Assembly: GCA_020205615.1 (NCBI GenBank)
Contig: CM035170.1
Coordinates: 44,021,807-44,085,806 of the forward strand
Direction: 5' to 3'
Source: Panax quinquefolius
Lineage: Eukaryota; Streptophyta; Magnoliopsida; Apiales; Araliaceae
DNA length: 64,000 nucleotides
Position numbers and translations under genes: made by a program. The notes below the pieces were generated by a model that saw nothing but the letters and a program-made list of their open reading frames with translations, had not been told where the DNA came from and did no database searches. Below are positions 34,378 to 46,944 of the stretch, one piece after another; position 1 is the stretch's first letter, and the number at the start of each line of letters is the position of its first letter.

Positions 34378-36470
34378 ATGTCGAATGTTGGAGAAGCTAG
34401 TCAAGTTGGGGAGGAAGAACCCGTGTACCTATAAATGCAAGCGGAGGAGGAGCCCCAAGACATTCATGTCGTTGAGGGAGCAAGCGGTGAGTGAGAGGAG
34501 TCATCTCCATTGATCGCGTTGTTGGTCGGGATCATGAGGCGAGACCGATCACGAGGAGGATCTGAGGAGGAATTTGTCGAGGAAGAGGAAGAGGAAGAAG
34601 AGGAGTTTCCACGGTTTGCAGATTGATCTTTGAGATGTATGACATGTTATCTGACCGTAGCGTGGAGTTACGAGGCGAGGTCGAGATTTGTTGAGCGGCG
34701 GTTATTGACATATTACTCTAGAAGCGAGAAGGAGAGGAAGATTCGACTCTTCACTCTCGGTGGCAAATGTAGAATGGGATTTGGTCCATTAGAAGGGTAG
34801 AACCGAAGATAAGGCCAGGAGATAGAGAAAAATGAAGAAGGGCCGAAGGAAACATCCGAAAAAGGTGAACATAGTAGAGGAAAAATTTGGGTAAGAGAAT
34901 CGCGTCGAGCTGATCGTGCAGAGGATGATAGTCGTGCAAAGCAAGCGAAGATTGGGAAAACGTACTCTACACTTAACAAGGCGATGAATGAGACCCAAGA
35001 TCGAGTTTTGAGGTACCCAATCCAGTTCGAAGGACTACCATTATACATGATGGATCGCAGGACGATGCATCACATCTTAGAAGAGGAGCATAACAAGGCT
35101 AATCAGTACCTTGATCGACAGTGATATGATTTATTTAATTATGTGAAGAACTTAATTAGTTTTATATGTAAATTCTGACGTGTTTATGAACGAAAGAATA
35201 TTTGAATATTTTAAATCTGTGGATTCTTTATTCGAGGATAGTTGATGTAAATAGCGGTTATCTTTATCGTTTAATGTTAAAACTTTGATTTGAATGCAAA
35301 TATATCAAGTTATTTGAGATGATGTGTTAAGTGATATGTTAAATTGTTGAGTAATGCCTTAACTATTTAGAGAAATAAATAAAGTTCTAATAAAGTGTTT
35401 ATTTAACGGAAAAATGCCATGAGGAGAAGAAAACAATGTCAATCGGTTCGGGAAAAGTGACGATAATAACAATAATGCCAAGCGCAAATTCCGTTCAATA
35501 GTTAGCTAACTTCTTGATTGGGGCAATGAACAATCAACCTCAAGCTCCACCAAACACAACGTTTAAAGACTTCAAGGCGGTGGGACCGCCAGAGTTCAAA
35601 GGTTCCATGAACCCAATCGAGGCTCAAATGTGGGTTATGGAAATAGAGAAGGTTTTCGACGTTGCTAGGGTTAGTTAGAAGACCAAAAAGACGCTTTTGC
35701 AACATTTATCTTTGAAGTGCGAGGCTAGCTCTTGGTGGCAAGCAAACAAAGTGCGAGGAGGTGAAGGTGTAATTACGTGGAAGAGATTTAAAGAGATGTT
35801 CTTGAGATGTACTTCCCAACTAGTTCGCAGAATCGGATGGAAGTTCAATTTTCGAGGCTGAAGCGAGGAAACATGAGTGTACACGACTGTGGCTAAATTC
35901 AACGAGTTAGTGAGTTTAGCCCGTATCAAGTACTACAGACGAAAGAAAAGCCATAAGATTGAGCGAGGACTAAAGCCTTGGGTGTACTGAGAAGGTATCA
36001 ATGTTTGACTAAACACGTTTGCTAGAAATCTTTGGAAAAGGCCATCCTCATAGAAGGAGGAAGCGATCACGATGACCAAGTACAATCAAGATCAGAAGAA
36101 GAAGAAGAAGAGTGAAGGTGAAATTAATAACAAGGCGATTGGAAGTGGCACGGGGAAGTAGAAATTTCAATCGGAAGAAAAGGTGGAGCGACAACTCATC
36201 ATCGAAAAATCAACAAGGTAATCGGAAGAAATGAATTGAAGCATGCCGAGCCTGCGGAAAGCTCATCGAGAGTATGTATGAAAGGAAGCGAGTGTGCTAC
36301 AATTGTGGTGGGAAGGCCACATAGCACCAAACCTATCCAAACCCAAAGAAGGGTGCTTGTTTTATTTGTGGTTGAAGGATCATCTAGCAAGAGGCGCCCT
36401 AAGAAGGGATCGGGAGGAAGCGATACGGGGCGTAGCAAGTGGAAATAATAGTTGAAATGCCTTAACCATC
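34378..36470 (+). pseudogene. gag: gag of family C, frameshifted
   Basis: The start is taken as ATG at 34378 (MSNVGEASQVGEEEPVY). An acidic E-rich stretch follows (34560-34620). The segment 34640-35130 is weakly coding. The capsid domain is clear at 35545-35830: TFKDFKAVGPPEFKGSMNPI, then EAQMWVMEIEKVFDVARVS, and CEASSWWQANKVRGGEGVIT. The next motif, expected to read RFKEMFL, is present before a frameshift. A zinc-knuckle region at about 36290-36370 shows CYNCGG and CFICG in one frame, with damaged His/Cys positions. Multiple stops break it. Compared with family A, which has a similar FWWET-type core but no pol, this is a full-length gag. Confidence 0.83.
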
Positions 36471-36509
36471 ACCGGACAACATGCAACAAGCCGACCGACC
36501 GCCAGAACT

Positions 36510-36911
36510 TTCAATATGACGGTCCAGGATGCAATCAAGTCTCGTGGTGTGGTGTCATGTATCATTCCGATCAATGAAATTAATGCTTATGTTTTATTTG
36601 ATTCGGGTGCTACTTGTTCCTTTATATCTGAATACTTTGCTAATAGTATAGATTTGCTTGTGGATGAGTTGGAATATCCCATGAATATAGAAATTGCGAA
36701 TAGAGAGATAATTCTTGTTAAGTACGTGTTTAAGAACTGTAGAGTGGATATTAAGGGTAATATCATGAACGTAGATCTTATCCCTATTCGACTTGGAGAA
36801 TTTGACGTTATTTTGGAAATGGATTGGTTATTCAATTACGGGGCTGTAATTAATTGTCAAAAGAAGCGTATTAACCTTATAACTCCGGTGAAAGGTTGTG
36901 TTTTATGGTAG
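36510..36911 (+). pseudogene. pol: aspartic protease of family C
   Basis: The open stretch 36516-36911 encodes a well-kept retropepsin: lead-in VQDAIKSRGVVSC, active site LFDSGATCSFIS (36594-36630, catalytic Asp in DSG), and the conserved RLGEFDVILEMDWLFNYGAV about 75 residues later. This is the best-preserved enzyme domain in the window. It is part of a polyprotein; frameshifts on both sides separate it from gag and RT, so it would not be made as a fusion from this copy. Confidence 0.9.
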
Positions 36912-37059
36912 CAAATCGCTGAAACAAGCGAGTTGTCGACGACGATCGGGCGAGGAAAATTTGTTGAGACAAGGTCGTGTAGGATACTTAGCTTACATAG
37001 TCGACGATCGAAAAGAGAATCAAAGGTAGAAGAGATCTGGGATTGTGAGGATTTAATCG

Positions 37060-38400
37060 ACGTATTTCAGACGATTTACGGGACTTCCACGGATAGAGGT
37101 AGATTTACGTAATCAATTTGGCGCCCGGAAGCTGCTCCAATATCGAAGGCACCCATCTTAGAATGGCACCGAGAGAGATGAAGGAATTAATGGTACAACT
37201 ACAAGAATTGTTGGACAAGAAGTACATTCAGCGAGGCGTATCGTAGGGAAGGCCGGTGTTATTTGTGAAAAAGAAGGATGGATCTATGCGACTTTGCATT
37301 GACTACAGAGAACTGAATAAGGTTACGATTAAGAACATATATCCATTACAGAGGATCGATGATCTGTTTGATCAGTTGAAGGAGCAATATACTTTTCCAA
37401 GATAGACTTGAAGCGGTTATCATCAAGCTGAAGGTGAGGCGAGGAGGATGTCCAAGAAGGCGGCGTTCGAGCAGCGATACGGTCATTATGAATTTTTAGT
37501 AATGTCGTTTGGTCTAACGAATGCTCTCTGCACCATTTATGGGACTAATGAATGGTGTGTTCAAGCCGTTTTGGACAAATTAAGTAGTGGTATTTATAGA
37601 TGACATTTTGTATATTCCAAAACCAAAGAAGAACACGAAGAACATTTGAGGTTAACGTTGGAAGTATTGAGAAGGGAGAAGTTATGCGCTAAATTTTTGA
37701 AATCGAATTACGGATCAAGCGAGTACAATTTCTTGGTCACGTAATCGATAAAAGCGAATTTGGTAGATCAATCCAAAGTACAAGCCGTGATTAAGCGGGA
37801 TCGATCGAGAACGCCCGTCGAAGTAAGAAGTTTTCTTGGATTGGCGGGATATTATAGAAGGTTCATACAAGACTTTTCCAAGATCGCAACTCAGTTAGCG
37901 AATTTAACTCAAAAAGTCATGAAATTTGTTTGGACGGATAAGTGTGAGGAAAGTTTTCAAAAATTGAAGAAGAGGTTAGTCTGACCCTGTGTTATCTCTT
38001 AGGATGATCTGAGGAAATTTTATTGTTTATAGTGATGCATCGCATAAAGGACTTAGGCGTGTGTTGATGCAAAATGGCAAAGTCATTCGCGTATGCATCA
38101 CGACAATTGAAGGATTACGAGAAGGGATACCCAACCCATGACTTGGAGTTAGGCTGCGAGTTGTTTTTGCTTTGAAAATTTGGAGGCACTATCTATCTAC
38201 GGGGAGAAGTGTGAAATATATATAAATCACAAGAGTTAAAATATATTTTTACATAGAAGGATTTGAATATCGTCAAAGAAGATGGTTGGAATTAATTAAG
38301 GATTCATTGTGAGATTTTATACCATCAGGGAAAGCAAATGTGATTCTTAGATGCCTTAAGTAGAAAGGGTCGTGAGAAATTGATGATGTTAAGCGCTGGG
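37060..38400 (+). pseudogene. pol: reverse transcriptase and RNase H of family C
   Basis: Motifs in order: GLPRIEVD-like entry (about 37080), [20 protein letters not shown] (37257-37316), [21 protein letters not shown] (37312-37378), GHYEFLVMSFGLTNA (about 37483-37527), catalytic IDDIL (about 37598), and the connection with VRSFLGLAGYYRRFIQDFSK (37824-37880). RNase H shows YSDASHKGL (about 38028-38055) and YPTHDLELG. Frames change several times, with insertions such as GCGAGG where conserved codons are expected. Not functional as written. Confidence 0.88.
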
Positions 38401-38499
38401 AGGAGCTAATTTGAGAAATGGAGAAGCTGGAGTTGGAAGTGAAGTATCCTATGGAGATCGATGAGAAGCTATTTAGGATGCAATCGGTACAACTCTACT

Positions 38500-39924
38500 A
38501 GATAAAGTTAAAGAGGCTCAACTTCGGGATGATGAATGCAAAAAGGTGACAAAGAAGATATCTGAAGGATCCGAATCGAGATTTAAGATGGATAAGGAAG
38601 GAATACTGAGATTTGAGAGTAGAATTTGGGTACCGCTAGTACAAGAGATTAAGGAAGATATTTTGAGCGAGACTCATAGTTCACGATATTCGATTCATCC
38701 TGGTAGTACCAAGATCTTAGACAACATTTCTGGTGGCCGAATTTGAAACGTGATGTTACAGAATGTGTTGCCAAGTGTCTGACCTGTCAGAAAGTGAAAG
38801 TGGAACATCAAAGACCGAGTGGATTGCTACAACCGTTAGAGATTCCAGAATGGAAATGGGAACATATTACAATGGACTTCGTGGTTGGCCTTTCGACGAT
38901 TTCGAGAAAAGGCTACTGACGCAATATGGGTTATCGTTGACCGAATTGACGAAATATGCACACTTTCTTCCGATCAAAATAAGATTCAACTTAGATCGGT
39001 TTGGCGAGGCTATCGTAAAAGAGATTGTTTGAGGCATGGAGTTCGGTATCAATTGTTTGAGATAGGGATCCATACTTCACATCAAATTTTTGGAAGCGTC
39101 TTGAGGAATGCATGGGTGCGCAATTGCGAATGAGTCTGACTTACCACCCTCAAGCGAGCCAGAATGACGAGTGAGAGAACGATTCAAACATTAGAAGATA
39201 TGCTAAGAGCATGTGTGATGGACTTTAAAGGAAATTGGGATGATCACCTACCATTAGTAGAGTTGATTTCTAACAATGATAGTTACCACGCTAGTATTGG
39301 AATGCCACCTTACAAAGCATTATCTGACGAAAGAAAGTGCGAGAACTCCACTTTTACTGGGATGAAGTTGGTGAAAGACAATTGCTAGGGCGAGAATTGG
39401 TGCGGATGAAGGCGAAATAGTCAAAGTGATCCGAAACACGGTGGTAGCGGCTCAAGATCGACGGAAGAAATCTGTTGATTAACATCGTAAAAATATCGAG
39501 TTTGAATCGAGATAGTTATGTTTTCTTGAAGGTCTCTCCACGGAAAGGGAAGATCGAGTTCGGAAGAAAGGGAAATTGAGCCCAAAATTCATTGGACCCT
39601 TTGAAATCGAGAATAATCAGAGAAGTTGCGTACGAGGTAGCCTTACCTCCAGCACTCGAGAATGTCCACAACGTCTTCCATGTTTCTATATTACAACCAT
39701 ACAAAGCCGATTACAAGCATGTAATTGAATACGTACCCCTGCCTTTTGAGAAAGGCTTTTCTTACGAAGAAATTCCTGTCCAAATTGTCGACCGAAAAGA
39801 ACAAGTTCTCAGAAATAAAGTTATACCTTTTGTTAAGGTAATTTGGAGGAACCACAACGCTGAAGAAGCTACGTGGGAACTCGAAGAGAATATGATTAAG
39901 AATTATCCTCATTTATTTACTTAA
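38500..39924 (+). pseudogene. pol: integrase and chromodomain-like tail of family C
   Basis: 38546-38746 shows the zinc-binding region (SETHSSRYSIHPGSTKI). CLTCQKVKVEHQ follows near 38778, then WKWEHITMDFVVGL (about 38850-38893, first catalytic Asp in the MDF motif) and AHFLPI (about 38960). Loss of bases around 39060-39120 blurs the second Asp. [20 protein letters not shown] (39173-39235) marks the third catalytic region. 39592-39924 is an intact C-terminal stretch: LPPALENVHNVFHVSILQPY, then IVDRKEQVLRNKVIPFVKVI and WRNHNAEEATWE, the chromodomain-like tail, ending at a natural stop. The tail parallels that of family B, placing both in a chromovirus clade. Confidence 0.88.
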
Positions 39925-40037
39925 TTATTTGTGGCGATCACGAGGGATGAGAATCTTTGGAGGAGGGAGAATGTAATGTGGTCGAATTTATTGAGTCGTG
40001 ATTACGGGGACGAGAATCCTTTTAAGTGGGGAAAAGA

Positions 40038-40855
40038 TGTAATGAGCGAGATTTTTGTAATTTAATTTTAATATTTATTGAATTAAATAAATATTTTTCG
40101 ATGATTTAATTATTGGATTAAATAATTATTTGATGCAATTGTGGTAGATTAATTTAATTATATGTGTTACATTTATTAAATTAATGTGGAGAATAATTAT
40201 TATTCAAGTATGTAATTAATTGAGTTTATTGAATTAAATGAAATATTTAATTAAGCATGATGTTATTTTAATTAAATTAATTATTAATTAGAGAGTTAAT
40301 AATTTGACATTATTAATTATTGAGAAAATTAAATATATGACTATGTGAATTTATGAGAAGTTATTATATTTTATTTATATTAAATAAGATATTTGATTAT
40401 TATGCAAAGTGGGTGTGACATAAATTAACTATGTGATAAAGTTTTATTAAATTAAATGGTTTTGAAACCTATTCTAGCTAAGCAAACATGGCACTAAAGG
40501 GAGTTGGGGCGATTAACCCATATTTGGAGTGGCGACGACCACCAACGCGTCGATTATTCATTATTTAGTTTACGTATTCTTTTATTTCTTCTTCATTATT
40601 TGCCTAAAAATCAGAAAGCATAAAAGAGAGAAATCTGAGAGAAAGAGTTGAGAAGTCGAGTTGTTAAGAGGATTGTGAGAGTCATCTCGAGAAGAATTCA
40701 TCTTCCATTAATTATACCAGGTAATTCTCCTTCCCAAATTCTATTTTACGTCATTAAGGTTTTATAAGAAAATGGCTTTCAAAGTTTCGTAAAGCCTACG
40801 TGATTGAGAAAGAGTAATATTTATGAGTTATTTATGGGTTAAGATGTATCAAATC

Positions 40856-40897
<42 letters not shown>

Positions 40898-41221
40898 CAT
40901 GATTCCATATCATCGGTTTCATAATATTACATCGTATATGATTTCTACAAAATTATAGAGTATGGGTTTTGGCCTTATGGCCTTATCGTGATATTTTATG
41001 TATTGAGCGTATATTATTCCTAAATTTTACACTCGTATATTATTATGCATGTTGATTTGAAGAGACCAAAGTTTAAATAAATGGATTGATTGTTATAACG
41101 AATCCGTAGTGACAATTTTCATGTTTTATTTTCAAAACCTTCAAGAACATCAAGAACGGTGGAAGTAAATGTGTTGATTTTGCAAATTATAATAACGTAA
41201 CTTGTTAAAAATCATGCTAGA
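40038..41221 (+). mobile_element. 3' LTR of family C, truncated
   Basis: It matches 31210 to about 32370 of the 5' LTR, then stops at ...AATCATGCTAGA where a family B LTR begins. It contains an expanded (AT)n run at 40857-40894 that is only about 12 bp in the 5' LTR (32028-32042). Confidence 0.88.
40857..40894. repeat. (AT)n microsatellite in family C 3' LTR
   Basis: About 38 bases of AT dinucleotides. The matching site in the 5' LTR is much shorter, so the array changed length after insertion. Confidence 0.93.
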
Positions 41222-44009
41222 TGTGGCGCCCCAAAATAGGTCCATTCCATCCAACCCATTTCGAAGTGCCAAATACATGGTACAGAAATAACTACAACAT
41301 TATTATTACAACATATAAACTGTGAGTTTAAATACAGATATTGTCATCTAGACAATATCCATACCCAAATAAATCCTCATCACAATTATTTATACATTAT
41401 TTTATAAAAATGGTGAGGACTACTAAACAACTCTCTCTATAACCATCATTCCATACCCCGACTAGTACTTGCTACATTCTCGCCTCCTGAGAAGAAAAAT
41501 GGAACAAAAAGGAAAAGGGTGAGCTCAACTAGCCCAGTAAAGAATATTATGACTAAGATAATATACAACAAATTATCGTTAGTCTTCAACGAGGAAAAAT
41601 CTAATAGAATACAATAGACAACAAGTTTTAAATCAACAAGCTGCGGTGAAACAACAATTCATTAGAAGAGTTAAGTAGAGAATGCAAACTACTATCTTCT
41701 ATATATGAATTTAAAAGTTCATCATCGATATTTTATCCTGTAACATCAATCAATATATATCCGGAATCAAATATTCATCTTTACTCTGAGGCCAAAGATA
41801 TTCATCGTCATGTTCGTCTAAAGATATTCATCTTTGCACACACGGGCCAAAGATATTAATCGATGGTCATGTTATTCTCAACACTGTTCATCTTTGCACC
41901 ACTGGGCCAAAGATATTCATCAGAAATCATTCATCTTTGCACTACATGATAATATCATCATTTAGGTGAGGATGATGAGTCGTATTAAATCTAAACACTG
42001 TTCATCTTTGCACTACTGGCCAAAGATATTAATCGATGAGGTCGTGTTCATCTCTGTTAATCTTTTTGGGCCAAAGATATTCATCAAGAAATCATTCATC
42101 TTTTACTACTGGGCCAAAGATATTGAGTAATATCATCATTTAGGGGTGAGGATGATGAAAAATATTTTAAAGGAAGCGAATCCGGTGAAACAAAAGAACA
42201 ATTATTAAGGATTCATATTTTAAACAATCCAAGTTCAAAAATACTTCATAAGTAATCAGAGTGGAGTAAAATTCAAGAATGATCAAAACATGGATACAAT
42301 CAAAACTAGTATCTATAATAGATATCTTGGACGAAAAATGAAAATTTAATTTTTCTGTGAATAGACGTCGTATTCGTGAATAGTGCCGTATATGTGAATA
42401 GTAACTCCGACACCAAAAGATAGAAATTTCACAAAAAACATCTTCACGCTTCGTGAATAGTACTCGTGAATAGTAACTCGTGAATAGTAACTCATGAATA
42501 GTAACTCGTGAATAGTAACTCATGAATAGTAACCCCGAGCATGAAAAGTTCCAAATTTGATAAAAAATTTCAACCAATATTTCGACATAATGATATTGAA
42601 GAAATAATATCATTTTTGAATAAAATAACATCCTTATCTCGAAAAGCAATTACTTCAAGTTGAAACACCGGATATAGGCTATGACTTGAATTTGCACTGT
42701 ATAGCAATACTCAAAGTATACTCAAAATACTCACAAGAATACGCTCAATAATATAGAGAGAGAGAAAACTTCAGTTTCTGGTGTGATTTTCAATTCTAAC
42801 CTAAGAACCCTATTTATAGGAAAATGCTTAGAACACAAAAGTAGAAAATTTAATAAATTAATATTATTTATTTTTTTCTACATCTTCCTATGCATCAAGC
42901 ATCTGAATTCAACAACTTGACATGTGTTAAAGATGCCCACCAAACACAAAAAACGTTTTTCTTATTTTAAATATTTTAAACTTCCAAAAATTAATTATTT
43001 CGGAGCTTCGGAACTTCAATAATTCATAATAATTACCTCTTTTTATCAGAAAAATTCGAAACTCTTAACTCTCCATAGGAAATTCCATTATCTACAACTT
43101 TGCAGAAGGAAGTTTTTCCAAATTCCAAACAAAAATTGACCGAAATCCACAAACGGACGATTTTACAAGCTATAATCAAATTCCAGTCAAGAAAAGATAA
43201 AATTTCAATTTTCAACAATTGTCAGTATAAAAATTTTCTCCATCTATATCCACATAAAATCAATATTTTCCTCATCATATAAATCAATAATTAATTATTC
43301 ACAAATAATATTACGAGAATCACGATGTGCAAGTAGTTCCAGAAAAGGGGGCTTTCAATAAAGATTTCTCCTTCTTTGGTGGCATGATTAGGTGACCAAA
43401 CCTCTCCTTAGACGAACTTTCTAGACATTGCCAATAATGTTTTCTAATAATATTATTAGGATAATATGAATTATTGCTTCGATAATAAAAAATACTATGT
43501 AATGACAATTATTAAAACAATGACAATATAAAATATCAATGACAATTATTAAATCAATAAAATAAAAATCTTTGAGCGATAATTCTTTGTAAGCATTATT
43601 GAGTAGAGCCTTCTTACGTAAGAATCAATAATTGGTGCAATATGGTGTCTTCTTGTTCAACAACGGCGTATTAGTGTGTTTTAACCATAGGGTATTCCAA
43701 CGATGATACTTGGTAACAACTACGCCGTTATTTATAAACAACTTATATTTGTCGTTTTCTTCATCCAATCGCTTTCCGTTATGGAGCCCACAAAAGACTG
43801 CGTCGTCGTACGAATATTCCCCGACAGTACGAATATTCCACGACCAAACGAATATTCTCGCAATAATGAATATTTTATAACCACTTGCTTATTGAAATAT
43901 TTGCGTATTTTACCCATAACTATCCACATTAATCAAATCAACCCTTACTATTTCAAAATAATAAATAGAGGAAAATAAATTTCATTTATTAATAATTTGG
44001 GGTCTTCTG
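41222..44009 (-). mobile_element. 3' LTR (B1 type) of the chimeric element
   Basis: Inverted match to 24803-27503, about 2.79 kb. The minus-strand TATA box is at 42809-42818 and inverted 14-bp repeats lie at 42450-42540. A local duplication of about 150 bp (41845-41990 and 42000-42155) enlarges the hairpin-repeat block. The inner edge reads GGTCTTCTGACCTCC where other copies have GGTCTTACAACCTCC. Confidence 0.87.
41845..42155. repeat. Tandem duplication of about 150 bp in B1 LTR
   Basis: Both halves carry CACTGTTCATCTTTGCAC, the CAAAGATATTAATCGATG segment, the GAAATCATTCATCTTT segment and ATAATATCATCATTTAGG. Other B LTRs have a single copy. Confidence 0.85.
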
Positions 44010-45650
44010 ACCTCCCTCCTTATGAAATTTCGTCCTCGAAATTGGCGTACGATACTGGTGTTTGAAAAGATGAAAATACCTCGCTTTCATTTCCGTTTCC
44101 AACTCCCAGGTCATTTCCTCAATAGCATGCTTTCTCCACAAAACCTTAACTTGTGGTATAACCTCGGTACATAGGACATGTTCTTTCCTATCCAAGATCT
44201 TGATAGGTACCTCCTCGTACGTTAAGTCTTGGCTATCTAAATAGGTTCTAACTTCGATAGCGTGGTTGGTCGTCCACATATTTACGTAACATCGATCACG
44301 TGAAAAGCGTTATGAACACGCGTCATACTTTTTTGGAAAACGAGTCTATAGGCCACAATTCCTATTCGATCGAGAATTTCAAATGGATTACTAAATCGAA
44401 GGTTTGAGCTTTCCTCACCTCACCGATTCTCGCTTTTGAAATAACAACTTCTTGCACCTCCTTCTTCAAATTCATCGACTCGTGTGTGTGTAGCTTGAAT
44501 AGCTTTAACTTTTATCGATTAAAGTCGATTATACTCGTATATCATCACGTGGGTACCTAGAGTTTTCATCTCCATCTCTATTATTTGTAAATTATCTGAA
44601 ATGAGTCTTTGACAATATCGTATTCGTACTTGTATCGACGATCTTTTACTCAACACGTTAGCTACCACGTTCGCTTTTCCAAGATGGCGTGGGTCGAACA
44701 TGTCTTTGAAATGAGTCTCCTCTTGAGTTCTTGAAGCTCTTCCACATTCCTTGCTCCATTCAATTTTGTATCTCTACTGAGTCAATTTGCGTTAATGGAA
44801 TAGCGATTCGAGAATATCCTTCAACGAATCTCCAGATAATAACCAACTAAGCTCATAGAAAGCTACGTATTTCGATTTCCGACTTAGGTTGTTCTCAAGC
44901 TGTGACTCATATCCCAACCTTGGATAGCACATTACAATGACACCTATCGGTTTACTATCGCATGCGAATATGGTGTCCCCTACGGAGAATCGGCGGTGCA
45001 TTCCACAAAGGAAGTCACCGGATAAAGGCTCGGTACCAAATTCTATAGTTGAATTTTTAACTCACGAAGTTCAATAGGAGCCATTCGATATGAGATTTTA
45101 GAAATGAGTTTTTCTCTAGGGTTCAAAGTCGATACAAAATTTAATATCGAGGCTTTGGGAGTAAGCAAGAAATTCTTGAAATCGTCGGGAAAAATCAATA
45201 ACAACAGGAATATTATTCAAATCGGCGTGTCTTTATTCAAATCCATAACATGGACTAAGAAAACTTGACATCCGTAATAAGCGAATGACTTCATGGCTTG
45301 ATATGAAAATGTTTGACTACAATGGTTTGATTGCTTGAATTTGAATAATGAGTTGCTTAGGAATATGAAAACTAACAACCTTACGAAAGTAATCAATTTT
45401 GGCATGATGAGTAGTTAACCTTAAAATCACATCAAAAGCAAATATCTCTATAGAAATAAGGTTAACATGTAATGTGATAGTGCAATCTGAATCAAGCAAG
45501 ATTTCTAAACAACGGATGTAATGAAAGTTTCTCTATGAGTCTCCATAAATAGGTCAAAGTCTAATTTCTTCGTAGTCAAGTTCAAAGCGTTGCGCTTGCA
45601 AAGAGAGATAAAAGAATGGGTAGAACCAGATATCTAGTAAGGTATAAACT
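44010..45650 (-). pseudogene. Collapsed pol of the chimeric B element
   Basis: The minus strand reads from right to left. 45640-45317 holds the protease C-terminal half (TTHHAKIDYFRKVVSFHIP). 45250-45020 holds the RT entry up to KPISK/MAP-like residues. 44990-44890 is foreign DNA (see findings). 44880-44700 holds RT connection pieces. 44701-44519 holds the RNase H end (HLGKANVVANVLSKRS). 44520-44290 holds the integrase C-terminus. 44279-43989 holds the chromodomain-like tail (EVPIKILDRKEHVLCTEVIP, then VKVLWRKHAIEEMTWELETE). The RT catalytic core and the integrase catalytic core are missing. At about 2.9 kb the internal region is 1.8 kb shorter than that of the complete B1 element. It cannot encode an active polymerase or integrase. 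Confidence 0.83.
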
Positions 45651-45659
45651 TACATAAGA

Positions 45660-46897
45660 ATTTATAATTAACTAACCGTGCTAACCGTTCGGGTTCCTCG
45701 CATTTTAATAGAGTCACAACAAAGCGCTCTTCGAGGCAGATTGACTTTGACTTTTACAGGACATCCTTTTGAGTCACCATTCATTGGATGGGTTTCGATC
45801 TGCGTCTGATCTCGGCGATATGTCCTTCTTTTCCACAATTATAGCATACCTTAAAGCTGTGTGGGCGGTTTGGGTTGATATATCCCTCTTTCCGCATTTG
45901 TAACATGTCGACCGGTGGTCTTTCTCCTCCTTGGAACCCGATTCTTTTAAGACCTTTGTTGTCTTCACATGGTTGTTGTTAAATCTCCTCTTTTATAATC
46001 TCCTCCGGACTCGCTTCTTCTATTTTCATGGCCACGATTACCACCGAGAGGTTCACGCCTTTGTCTGTATTCTTCTTTCTCCATTTGGTTATCGTTATTA
46101 CGATAATCGCTATATTTGGTATGATCCTGGTTATGGTCCCTCGGTTGAGCATTACTCGTTATCTCGCTCTAACTGTTGAGCCACATTGACAACATCCGAA
46201 TAGAGAGAAAATTTATGAGAAATGAGAGATCTTGGCGTATGTCAAGTTTCAAACCTCTCGAAACATCCGCGTCATCGTTCCTCATTCTCCACTAAATGAG
46301 ATGCAAACCTAGATAACTCATGAACTTTGCCTCATCTTTGGGACACCGTCATGTTATTACTGCTCGGTCTAATAAACTCCACTTCCTTCATATAGCGAAT
46401 ACTTTCGGGGAAGTACTTGTCATTGAAGCTATTTTCAAACGTCTCCCCATGACATCTTTGAGTGAAATTTGGATGGGCACGCTTCACATATTCCCACCCG
46501 ATGTCTGCCTCGTTCACTGAACATAAAAGTAGCGAATGGAACTTTCTGTTCCTCCGTGCATCCCAAGACATCGAATATCTTGGTAATTTGTTTGACCCAC
46601 GTCTCGCCTTAATCGGATCCGGCTTTCCCGAATTACGGTGGTCCTGACTCTTTGAATTGCTTGCATTTGTGACCACCCGTGAAATGCTATCATTTCCTCG
46701 TATTTTGAACACGAGTCTCCCTCTTACGATTTTGCATGAGCGCAAAAAGCTTCTAAACATCCCTCGTTCATCATACGCTTTCAATGGTGTTGTTTCACGG
46801 GAGGTACATTGTCGACTGTTACGCGTTCTCCTCGTTGGTAAATCTGAGGCATCTCCACGGTCTCATTTACTCCACTGTTAATATTCTCAGTCGACAT
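45660..46897 (-). pseudogene. gag: gag of the chimeric B element
   Basis: Minus-strand counterpart of the gag at 20250-21345. The start is at 46897 (MSTENINSG-like). 46784-46332 gives the capsid part in one open stretch: DERGMFRSFLRSCKIVRGRL, KPDPIK, VKRAHPNFTQRCHG and NDKYFPESIRYMKEVEFIR. 45968-45774 carries zinc-knuckle remnants (CYKCGKRDI and RYAIIVEKKDIS, where CYNCGKEGHIA is expected). Frameshifts differ in position from those of the other copy, though the protein motifs are the same. Confidence 0.85.
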
Positions 46898-46944
46898 TCT
46901 CAAATACTGTCATAAAACAAGGGTTAATTAAGGAAATCAATATA

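Larger units (their letters stand above)
31210..41221 (+). mobile_element. Ty3/gypsy chromovirus, family C, right LTR truncated
   Basis: 5' LTR 31210-34161, gag, pol with PR-RT-RH-IN and a chromodomain-like tail, purine tract (about 40024-40037), and the first 1184 bp of the 3' LTR. The element was inserted into family A copy 2 (left flank AGGGT). Its right end is lost: at 41222 the sequence changes to a family B LTR. No right-hand target duplication can be seen. Confidence 0.88.

Noticed and set aside
34713..35048. 111-codon minus-strand frame in the family C gag region
   Set aside because: Antisense to gag; no match to a known fold and absent from family B.
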